Below, one piece after another: positions 1-5,808 of a stretch of 6,758 nucleotides of DNA. The notes under the pieces were generated by a model. The model saw only the letters and a program-made list of their open reading frames with translations, searched no databases and was not told the DNA's origin. The stretch is taken from positions 1 through 6,758 of the forward strand of contig CALCSX010000244.1 of NCBI GenBank assembly GCA_937894165.1, given 5' to 3'. How positions within the stretch are numbered: the first letter of the stretch is position 1; each line of letters begins with the position of its first letter. The position numbers and the translations under genes were made by a program. The stretch is from an uncultured Saprospiraceae bacterium (GTDB lineage: Bacteria; Bacteroidota; Bacteroidia; Chitinophagales; Saprospiraceae).

Positions 1-1919
1 CTTTGCGATTTTTAAGTCTCTCTTTGGATGAGGTAGGTGCTATTCGTTATGAGGTAATAATTGCGAACGGGAGTGCGGAGGTGGAGTTTTTACCTTATAT
101 CGATGCGGGTGTAGAGAATGAGGACACAAATTGGGAGGAGAGATTTTGGGAAATGATGGATCAACAGGTGCATTTGGAAAGTGCTTATTTAGTAGCTAGG
201 ACCAAAAAGACGCATTTTGTAGCTTGCACTTTTATGAAAACGGCTATGGTTGCGGATGGGAAGGATGTACAACCTCAATCTCCTACAAGCAATGAAAATG
301 ATAAGGTAAATTTTTCTTATAAGGTTCATCTGGAACTGGGCAAGTGCGCTGTGCTCACAAAATTCGGCGGGTATGTAACCTCCCGTAACCATGAAGTTGA
401 TCAATTGATAGACAGAGCGAAAGAGGTGATCGTTGAAGCAGATTCAATGGGTTTTGAGGCTTTGTTGCAGAAGCAGAAGGAGGAATGGCAGGAGATTTGG
501 GAAATGGCAGATATCACCATCGAAGGTGATGTGGAGGCGCAGCAGGGCATTCGATTTAATATTTTTCATCTGAATCAGACCTATTTGGGGAAGGATGATA
601 GATTGAATATTGGTCCGAAGGGATTTACGGGGGAGAAATATGGGGGATCTACTTATTGGGATACGGAGGCATATTGTCTTCCATTTTATATGGCAACAAA
701 GGGGCAGGATGTAGCGAGAAGTTTGTTACAATATCGTTATAATCACCTTCAAAAAGCTATTGAAAATGCAGCTAAGCTTGGTTTTGCCTCAGGAGCTGCG
801 CTTTATCCAATGGTGACAATGAATGGTGAGGAATGTCATAATGAATGGGAGATCACTTTCGAGGAAATTCATAGAAATGGGGCTATCGCTTTCGCAATAT
901 TTAACTATTATAGATTTACCGGGGACTATTCTTATATCCCTGAAATGGGTCTGGAAGTTTTGATCGGCATAGCTCGATTTTGGTCACAGCGAGCCACTTA
1001 TTCTAAAGAAAAGGGTAAGTATGTAATTTTAGGTGTGACAGGACCAAATGAATATGAAAATAATGTGAATAATAATTTTTACACCAATTACATTGCCAAA
1101 TGGTGTATGGATTATGCCATAGAGCAAATTCACAGGGTGAAAAATGAATATTTTGACGATTACAAAAGAATAGTGGATGTTTCAGGTTTGACTGAGAGTG
1201 AAATTATTGAAATGAAAGAGGTAGCTGAAGGCATGTATTTCCCTTATTCTAAAGAGTATAATGTCTATTTGCAGCAAGATGGTTTTTTGGATAAGGAATT
1301 AATTCCTGCTTCTAAGCTCGATCAATCTCAGCGACCTATCAATCAGCACTGGTCATGGGACAGGATTTTAAGATCTCCTTATATCAAGCAAGCGGATACC
1401 TTGCAGGGATTTTATTTCTTTGAAGACCACTTTAGTAAGGAGGAGCTGGAGCTGCATTTCGATTTTTATGAGCCATATACTGTTCATGAATCTTCACTTT
1501 CACCTTGTGTTCATAGTATTTTGGCGGCGAGTTTGGATCGGATGGAGCAGGCTTATGAATTTTATGTGAGGACTTCTCGTTTGGATCTTGATGATTATAA
1601 CAAGGAGGTTCATGAAGGATTGCATATTACCTCTATGGCCGGAACGTGGATGAGCATTGTTGAAGGTTTTGGGGGAATGAGAATCAAGGAGGGTCATTTG
1701 AGTTTCGAACCTAAGATGCCACCGCACTGGGATTCCTATTCCTTTAAAGTTAACTTTCGAAACCAGATTGTAACTACAGTGGTTAATAAGGACTTTGTAA
1801 CTTTCCATTTGGCCGGTACCAATGACTTGGAAATACATGTAAACGGAAAGATTTATTTACTAAATCCAAAAGAAAGTTTAGAAGTTAATCTCGCAATTGA
1901 TCAGGATTATAAACGGTGA
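1..1919 (+). CDS. Maltose phosphorylase, glycoside hydrolase family 65 (5'-truncated by window edge)
   Basis: Cytoplasmic enzyme predicted to phosphorolyse maltose to glucose and beta-glucose-1-phosphate. The frame is open from base 3 to a TGA at 1917-1919 (638 visible codons). The TTG at base 3 is an internal Leu codon, not a start. Numbering from it, residues 1-130 are the end of the N-terminal beta-sandwich, followed by a linker helix, the (alpha/alpha)6 barrel and a short C-terminal beta domain (about 560-638). Diagnostic motifs are GGSTYWDTEAY (214-224), TGPNEYENNVNNN (346-358), with Glu350 as the expected general acid, and GLHITSMAGTW (539-549) in the phosphate-binding region. The nine residues HNEWEITFE (279-287) match, from memory, the loop that separates maltose phosphorylases from trehalose and kojibiose phosphorylases. 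Aligning these motifs with lactobacillal enzymes suggests 130-140 residues are missing. Such genes are sometimes called mapA. In this phylum a beta-phosphoglucomutase gene is often adjacent, which would lie off the left edge. Family is near certain; substrate is likely. Confidence 0.93.
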   Translation, partial: LRFLSLSLDEVGAIRYEVIIANGSAEVEFLPYIDAGVENEDTNWEERFWEMMDQQVHLESAYLVARTKKTHFVACTFMKTAMVADGKDVQPQSPTSNENDKVNFSYKVHLELGKCAVLTKFGGYVTSRNHEVDQLIDRAKEVIVEADSMGFEALLQKQKEEWQEIWEMADITIEGDVEAQQGIRFNIFHLNQTYLGKDDRLNIGPKGFTGEKYGGSTYWDTEAYCLPFYMATKGQDVARSLLQYRYNHLQKAIENAAKLGFASGAALYPMVTMNGEECHNEWEITFEEIHRNGAIAFAIFNYYRFTGDYSYIPEMGLEVLIGIARFWSQRATYSKEKGKYVILGVTGPNEYENNVNNNFYTNYIAKWCMDYAIEQIHRVKNEYFDDYKRIVDVSGLTESEIIEMKEVAEGMYFPYSKEYNVYLQQDGFLDKELIPASKLDQSQRPINQHWSWDRILRSPYIKQADTLQGFYFFEDHFSKEELELHFDFYEPYTVHESSLSPCVHSILAASLDRMEQAYEFYVRTSRLDLDDYNKEVHEGLHITSMAGTWMSIVEGFGGMRIKEGHLSFEPKMPPHWDSYSFKVNFRNQIVTTVVNKDFVTFHLAGTNDLEIHVNGKIYLLNPKESLEVNLAIDQDYKR

Positions 1920-2440
1920 ATAAAGCCAATATAGGCGCCGAGATAATTATAGGGTAATTTAAAATCTTCTATAAGCTGCAGGGGCGCTATGCTAATCCCT
2001 GCCTTAAATCGTATTTTTCTCATATAAATATCTTCTAACCTTGCTCCTAATTTTAATAAAGGGAAAATATCACCTTCCTTGCTCTTAAAATCATAGACAT
2101 ATAATCCATCCACTCCTATTTCCAGATGTGAAAGACCATGTTTATTATTCATGACACTGACGCCAAGTTTCCCGGTAGCTCCCATATGATCAGTGCCAAT
2201 ATATGGCCCCAGACCTCCCGATAAGCTGATAAATATGTCCGGATATTCAAAAAAGATCCTTTCATAAATTACCTGAGGACTAAAAATCATTTTGTCGGTA
2301 ATCATTACTATCTCATAATGAAAACTGTTATGGCGAATAGGGCCTTGGGTATATCCTTTGGCGTTTCTTTGAGCGTAAATTTGTGAGGATAGAGAAATAA
2401 ATACAATTAATAAGCAGAAATTTCTTAACTGATAATTCAT
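1907..2440 (-). CDS. Small secreted beta-rich protein, probable outer-membrane protein, function unknown
   Basis: I do not recognise a named family. From the ATG at 2440 the product is 177 residues. Residues 1-23 form a good Sec signal peptide (MNYQLR, then a hydrophobic run from FCLLIVFISL, then SSQIYA before Q24), with the Ala-Gln junction common in Bacteroidota. The remainder has alternating polar/apolar stretches with Gly turns, for example the segment from FISLSGGLGPYIG, then HLEIGVDGLYVYD, then IRFKAGISIA and YLGAYIGFIHRL at the C terminus. This suggests amphipathic beta-strands of a small barrel or barrel-like protein. The frame can be extended upstream to a GTG at 2452, adding four residues, but the ATG gives the more natural signal peptide. 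The gene is convergent with the GH65 gene; their 3' ends overlap by 13 bases. It is divergent from the regulator gene, with 225 bases between the starts. No link to sugar metabolism is visible in the sequence. The signal peptide and open frame make it a real gene rather than a shadow. Confidence 0.72.
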   Translation of the reverse strand: MNYQLRNFCLLIVFISLSSQIYAQRNAKGYTQGPIRHNSFHYEIVMITDKMIFSPQVIYERIFFEYPDIFISLSGGLGPYIGTDHMGATGKLGVSVMNNKHGLSHLEIGVDGLYVYDFKSKEGDIFPLLKLGARLEDIYMRKIRFKAGISIAPLQLIEDFKLPYNYLGAYIGFIHRL

Positions 2441-2665
2441 TTTGCGAAGCACTTGAGTTTTGATCGCCCTAAAGTAAAGAAAGTTTGTATAGAAAGTGAG
2501 GATTTGCTATATTTTTGAAATTTTTTAAACTAAAATATTGATTCGATGTATAATCTGCATATAATTACATGACGAAAACGGCAAGACCCAAATTTAAAAA
2601 AAATGATTTAGGGATTTCTTTATAATTTTTAGAAAATTTCAGTGCTTATATTTGGTTGATATTAT
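2441..2665. promoter_or_regulatory. Divergent intergenic region between secreted-protein gene and regulator gene
   Basis: These 225 very AT-rich bases must hold the promoters of the two diverging genes. Visible elements are a TAnnTTTG match on the + strand at 2647-2654, a TAnnTTTG match on the - strand at 2589-2596 (complement of CAAATTTA), a weak dyad ATGTA...TACAT at 2546-2570, and an A8 run at 2596-2603. Neither TAnnTTTG match has a TTG at the 17-23 base spacing expected for a -33 element. No small ORF with a credible start, no RNA gene and no riboswitch-like structure was seen. Confidence 0.5.
2647..2654 (+). promoter_or_regulatory. Candidate Bacteroidota -7 element (TATATTTG) before the regulator gene
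   Basis: TATATTTG matches the Bacteroidota -7 consensus TAnnTTTG exactly. It ends 11 bases before the ATG at 2666, so a transcript from it would start only about 5 bases before that codon, nearly leaderless. An in-frame ATG at 2681 would give a leader of about 20 bases. No TTG or TTTG lies at the right distance upstream. An eight-base match in AT-rich DNA is weak evidence by itself. Confidence 0.25.
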
Positions 2666-5566
2666 ATGATAAAGAAGTTAATGGGTAAAAAATTGCAATT
2701 GGTAATTATTTTGATAGTTCACTTATTTGTAGTGGATGCATCAATTGCCATCGGTACGCCAAGAGTCAAGAATTTTGGCAATTTGGACTATAAAGCCGGA
2801 ACTCAGACTTGGATGATTGATCAAGGCTCGGATCATCTGATGTATTTTGCGAACAATGATGCCGTATTACAATTCGATGGGATAAATTGGACAGGATTTC
2901 CGCTGCCGGGTAGGTCAATAGTCAGAAGCATTCAGGCGGGAGAGGAAAATAGAATTTATGCCGGTGGTTATAATGAGTTTGGTTATTTTGAGGCAGATGA
3001 GCGAGGAAATCAGGTTTTTGTTGAATTACAATCACTATTGCGTTCGGATTCCAAGGATTTTGGTGAAGTTTGGAAAATACATATTTGGGATGGGTCGGTG
3101 ATATTCCAATCTTTCACGCAGTTAATGATATATAAGGATGGCGGGATAGATGTCATTAAGGCTGATGAATCATTTCATTTTTCTTACGTGGTAAATAATG
3201 AGCTCTTTGTTATTGATCAGGACAAAGGTATTTTAAGATATGAAAACGGAAAACTCAATCCATTAGATGGGGCTGAGATCTTAAAAGGACATTTGATATG
3301 GTCCATGTTTCCGGTTTTGGAGGGAAATATAATGATAGCTACTCAGGACGGGGGAATATTTCTGTGGAGAAATGGGAAATTGAAAAAGTGGAATAATACG
3401 GCTTCCCATATTATCGAAAGCAAGCAAGTGCAATGTGCCATTCCAATCAATAATAATCTTTATGCTTTTGGGACAATCCAAGATGGTTTGGTTATTTGCG
3501 ACTTTGAAGGGAATGTCAAGCAACATTTAAACATTGAAACCGGACTTCAGAACAATACGGTATTAAGTTTATTTCTAGACAGACACAGAAATTTGTGGTT
3601 AGGCTTAGACAACGGAATAGATTATTTGGAAATAAATTCGCCCTTAAGTTATCTGAGCAATTCGAATAATTTGAGTGCCGGGTATGCAGCCGTGGTGCAT
3701 GAGGGCAAGTTGTACTGCGGAACCAATCAAGGAGTTTTTTGTAGAGACTGGAAGGACGGAAATGGTGATATGAGCAATTCAGAGTTTCAATTAATAGAGG
3801 GGACGCAAGGTCAGGTGTGGGCATTGGAAGTTGTAGGAGGGACATTGTTTTGCGGGCACAATTCCGGTGTATTTGTAATCGAGGGTAGGAATGCAAAAAT
3901 GGTTTCTGATGTACAGGGGGGGTGGACGTTCTATCAGCCACCCGGGCGGCCGGACATATTGATTTGTGGGACATACACTTATTTGGTAAGATTTGAGAAG
4001 GAGGGTAAGGTATGGTCGGAAGGAAAAATTATCAAAGGATACAAAGAATCGTCAAGGCATATTGTCAATGCGGGTCAGCAAAGTATTTGGATAAGTCATG
4101 GGTATAAAGGGGTGTATCGGGTACATTTTGATGAGAATTACACGCAGGTAACGAAGGTGAAATTTTTCAATAAGACTCATGGCTTCAAAACAGACAGGGA
4201 TATCACTGTGTCGGAAGTGGATAAAGAGGCTGTATTTACGACAGGTTACGGTTTGTTTAAATTTGATGAGGAAGCGGGTGTTTTTGTAAGGGATTATCGA
4301 TTGGAAGAGAAGTTGGGAAGGTATGACATGAATATTTTGCAGCAGGATGTTTTGGGTAATATTTGGTTTTTTACCACTGATGAAGCGGGGGTTTTCAGAT
4401 GGCAAGAGGATGGCAACTTTTCAGAGGTCGAGATACCGTTTCGTGAATTGAGTTCAAAATTTATTAAATGGTTTCAATTTGTGAATCCGATAGGAGAGAA
4501 AGATGTACTTATTGGCCTACAATCAGGATTTGCACATTATGACCCAACATTTCAGAAAGATTACAATTTAGAAATATCAGCCAATATTCGCAAGGTTCAG
4601 ATATTAGCGGGTTTGGATTCGGTTATTTATGCAGGCGGGCATGTAAATGAGAATTTTGTCCCGGAAATACCTTATAAATTTAACCAAATTCAAATAGACT
4701 TTTCTGCCAATGATTATGAAAATTCCGATCAAATCAGATTTTTTACCTATTTGGAAGGATTTGATAATGACTGGATCGAGTCACACGGTCAGTTTAACCG
4801 GCAGTTTACCAATTTGAAGGCCGGGGACTATATATTTAAAGTAAAGGCGAAGAATATATATGGTTATGAGAGTAATGCTGCCGCGGTATCCTTTTCAATT
4901 TTATCGCCATGGTATAGAACGGGGGTTGCGTTTTTCGCATATTTTTTATTGATTGTAGGAATTATATACTTTGTGTTCCGCTATGTGAAATATAGGCTGA
5001 CCTTATCAAAGCGTAAGTTTGAAGAAGAACAGCGTCATTTGTTCCTAGAAAGGGAAAAACAATTGCAGATTGAGAATTTAATGGCGGAAAAGAAGCTAAT
5101 TAGGTTAAAAAATGAAAAATTAAATTCTGAAAAGATACAAAAGGACAAGGAATTGGCTAACACCACTATGCAAATTTTGCAGAAGAGCAAGTCTTTGACA
5201 GAGATAAAGAATGACCTAAAAAAACTGAAAAAAGAGTTGGCAGGCACTCCTCACGCTAACAAATTCACATCGATAATCAAGAAAATCGATAGAAATATTG
5301 ATTCAGAGAAGCAATGGGAGGTTTTCGAAAGCCATTTCGAGAATGTTCATGATGAATTTTTGGCTAGATTGAAGCAAAATTATCCTGATTTGTCACCGCG
5401 CGAACTTAAATTATGTGCATATTTAAGATTAAATATCTCCAGTAAAGAAATTTCAAGTCTAATGAACATTTCGATCCGAGGAATTGAGACAGGGAGGTAT
5501 CGGGTGAGGAAAAAATTGGGCTTGGATCACGATAAGAACTTAACTGATTTTATCATTTCCTTTTAG
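2666..5566 (+). CDS. Membrane-spanning one-component transcription regulator: propeller, Y_Y_Y domain, TM, coiled coil, LuxR-type HTH
   Basis: Predicted inner-membrane sensor that couples a periplasmic ligand, probably an oligosaccharide, to cytoplasmic DNA binding. Of 966 residues, 1-28 are a signal peptide or signal anchor (KKLQLVIILIVHLFVV, then ASIA). Residues 35-640 are repetitive beta-strands of a propeller, including the family-typical YAGGYNEFGYF (98-108) and reg_prop-like turns near 300-325 (DRHRNLWLGLDNGIDYL) and 556-580 (DVLGNIWFFTTDEAGVF). Residues 674-745 form a Y_Y_Y domain (YLEGFDNDW, then LKAGDYIFKVKAKN). One membrane helix spans about 752-771, followed by a charged coiled coil at 780-860. 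The C terminus (904-963) is a LuxR/GerE-type HTH: LSPRELKLCAYL, then SSKEISSLMNIS, then IRGIETGRYRVRKKLGL. No histidine-kinase, ATPase or receiver motifs occur, unlike hybrid two-component regulators of the same phylum. The length is normal for this class. The first ATG is used; Met6 (2681) also leaves a workable signal peptide. No Shine-Dalgarno is visible. The next gene on the same strand, 242 bases away, is the obvious candidate target. Ligand unknown. Confidence 0.9.
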   Translation: MIKKLMGKKLQLVIILIVHLFVVDASIAIGTPRVKNFGNLDYKAGTQTWMIDQGSDHLMYFANNDAVLQFDGINWTGFPLPGRSIVRSIQAGEENRIYAGGYNEFGYFEADERGNQVFVELQSLLRSDSKDFGEVWKIHIWDGSVIFQSFTQLMIYKDGGIDVIKADESFHFSYVVNNELFVIDQDKGILRYENGKLNPLDGAEILKGHLIWSMFPVLEGNIMIATQDGGIFLWRNGKLKKWNNTASHIIESKQVQCAIPINNNLYAFGTIQDGLVICDFEGNVKQHLNIETGLQNNTVLSLFLDRHRNLWLGLDNGIDYLEINSPLSYLSNSNNLSAGYAAVVHEGKLYCGTNQGVFCRDWKDGNGDMSNSEFQLIEGTQGQVWALEVVGGTLFCGHNSGVFVIEGRNAKMVSDVQGGWTFYQPPGRPDILICGTYTYLVRFEKEGKVWSEGKIIKGYKESSRHIVNAGQQSIWISHGYKGVYRVHFDENYTQVTKVKFFNKTHGFKTDRDITVSEVDKEAVFTTGYGLFKFDEEAGVFVRDYRLEEKLGRYDMNILQQDVLGNIWFFTTDEAGVFRWQEDGNFSEVEIPFRELSSKFIKWFQFVNPIGEKDVLIGLQSGFAHYDPTFQKDYNLEISANIRKVQILAGLDSVIYAGGHVNENFVPEIPYKFNQIQIDFSANDYENSDQIRFFTYLEGFDNDWIESHGQFNRQFTNLKAGDYIFKVKAKNIYGYESNAAAVSFSILSPWYRTGVAFFAYFLLIVGIIYFVFRYVKYRLTLSKRKFEEEQRHLFLEREKQLQIENLMAEKKLIRLKNEKLNSEKIQKDKELANTTMQILQKSKSLTEIKNDLKKLKKELAGTPHANKFTSIIKKIDRNIDSEKQWEVFESHFENVHDEFLARLKQNYPDLSPRELKLCAYLRLNISSKEISSLMNISIRGIETGRYRVRKKLGLDHDKNLTDFIISF

Positions 5567-5590
5567 ATAACACTACGTTTTTGACTCCTG

Positions 5591-5616
5591 TTAAGAAATT
5601 ATAAAAAAATTCTTAA
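5591..5616 (+). terminator. Weak AT-rich stem-loop after the regulator gene, possible terminator
   Basis: TTAAGAA (5591-5597) and TTCTTAA (5610-5616) form a 7-bp perfect stem around a 12-base A-rich loop, 24 bases after the regulator stop codon. The stem has only one G-C pair and is not followed by a T-run, so it is a poor intrinsic terminator. Its position just behind the stop codon is the main reason to list it. Confidence 0.22.
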
Positions 5617-5635
5617 GTGTACATTAAATGACACT
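5616..5635. other. Quasi-palindrome AGTGTACATTAAATGACACT, possible operator
   Basis: The left arm AGTGT-A-CATT pairs with the right arm AATG-ACACT over nine positions, with one extra A in the left arm and a single central A. It abuts the stem-loop just upstream and lies 65 bases before the -33 element of the lipoprotein promoter. The size and dyad symmetry would suit a dimeric DNA-binding protein, but no second copy was seen in the window and no T-run follows to support a terminator. Function is inferred only from shape and position. Confidence 0.25.
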
Positions 5636-5680
5636 ATTTCATTGAATATCAAGGAAATAAAATTTGATTGACGTATAAAA

Positions 5681-5733
5681 GAAGTAGTGATATTAATGAA
5701 TTGTGAATTGTTGAAGTAGTAATATTTTTGAAT
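5681..5733 (+). repeat. Imperfect direct repeat (two 21-base copies, 32-base period) overlapping the lipoprotein promoter
   Basis: Copy 1 (5681-5701) begins GAAGTAGTGATATTAATG and copy 2 (5713-5733) begins GAAGTAGTAATATTTTTG; both continue with AAT. They agree at 18 of 21 positions, with the first eight bases identical. The 32-base period is about three helical turns, which would put both copies on the same DNA face. Copy 2 contains the -7 element and copy 1 ends at the -33 TTG. Between them lies a short tandem heptamer, GAATTGT twice, at 5698-5711. This arrangement suggests an operator, possibly for the LuxR-type regulator encoded just upstream; the binding partner is inferred. Confidence 0.5.
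5701..5730 (+). promoter_or_regulatory. Bacteroidota-type promoter for the PKD lipoprotein gene (TTG-N19-TATTTTTG)
   Basis: TTG at 5701-5703 and TATTTTTG at 5723-5730 are separated by 19 bases. This fits the Bacteroidota sigma-ABfr consensus (TTG, 17-23 bases, TAnnTTTG). The predicted transcription start near 5736 leaves an AU-rich leader of about 70 bases, ending in an A-rich stretch directly before the ATG at 5809 and lacking a Shine-Dalgarno sequence, as is usual in this phylum. It is the only place in the two intergenic regions where both promoter halves occur at correct spacing. Confidence 0.6.
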
Positions 5734-5808
5734 CCCTAAAATTTTGTTCTTTAATTTGAAACGAAGATTTAATAACCAAAACCTAATTAAACTTAAAATA
5801 AACATTAA

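Noticed and set aside
3..5. TTG at base 3 as the true start of the phosphorylase
   Set aside because: The first visible residues already match the interior of the GH65 N-terminal domain, so the gene continues off the left edge.
1500..1838. Minus-strand open frame of 112 codons inside the phosphorylase gene
   Set aside because: It lies opposite conserved GH65 motifs and has no recognisable protein features.
1931..1990. Inverted repeat ATAGGCGCC / GGCGCTAT as a terminator for the phosphorylase mRNA
   Set aside because: Eight pairs with one bulged G, but a 43-base loop, no T-run afterwards, and the arms are coding sequence of the opposite-strand gene.
2589..2596. TAAATTTG on the minus strand as the -7 element for the secreted-protein gene
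   Set aside because: It would leave a leader of about 145 bases and has no -33 TTG at correct spacing; a chance match is likely.
3516..3974. Minus-strand open frame of 152 codons inside the regulator gene
   Set aside because: Its sequence is low-quality, with no domain or signal features, and it lies opposite the strongly supported propeller-coding region; it is a shadow of that gene.
5668..5696. TTGACG-N17-TATTAA, resembling a classical sigma-70 promoter
   Set aside because: Bacteroidota primary sigma factors use TTG/TAnnTTTG rather than TTGACA/TATAAT, and a better-fitting promoter lies 33 bases downstream. In such AT-rich DNA the match is probably chance.
5599..5805. Minus-strand open frame of 68 codons in the spacer before the lipoprotein gene
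   Set aside because: The translation is an Ile/Phe/Asn-rich product of AT-rich DNA, and it covers the promoter and repeats; no start context or family resemblance supports it.
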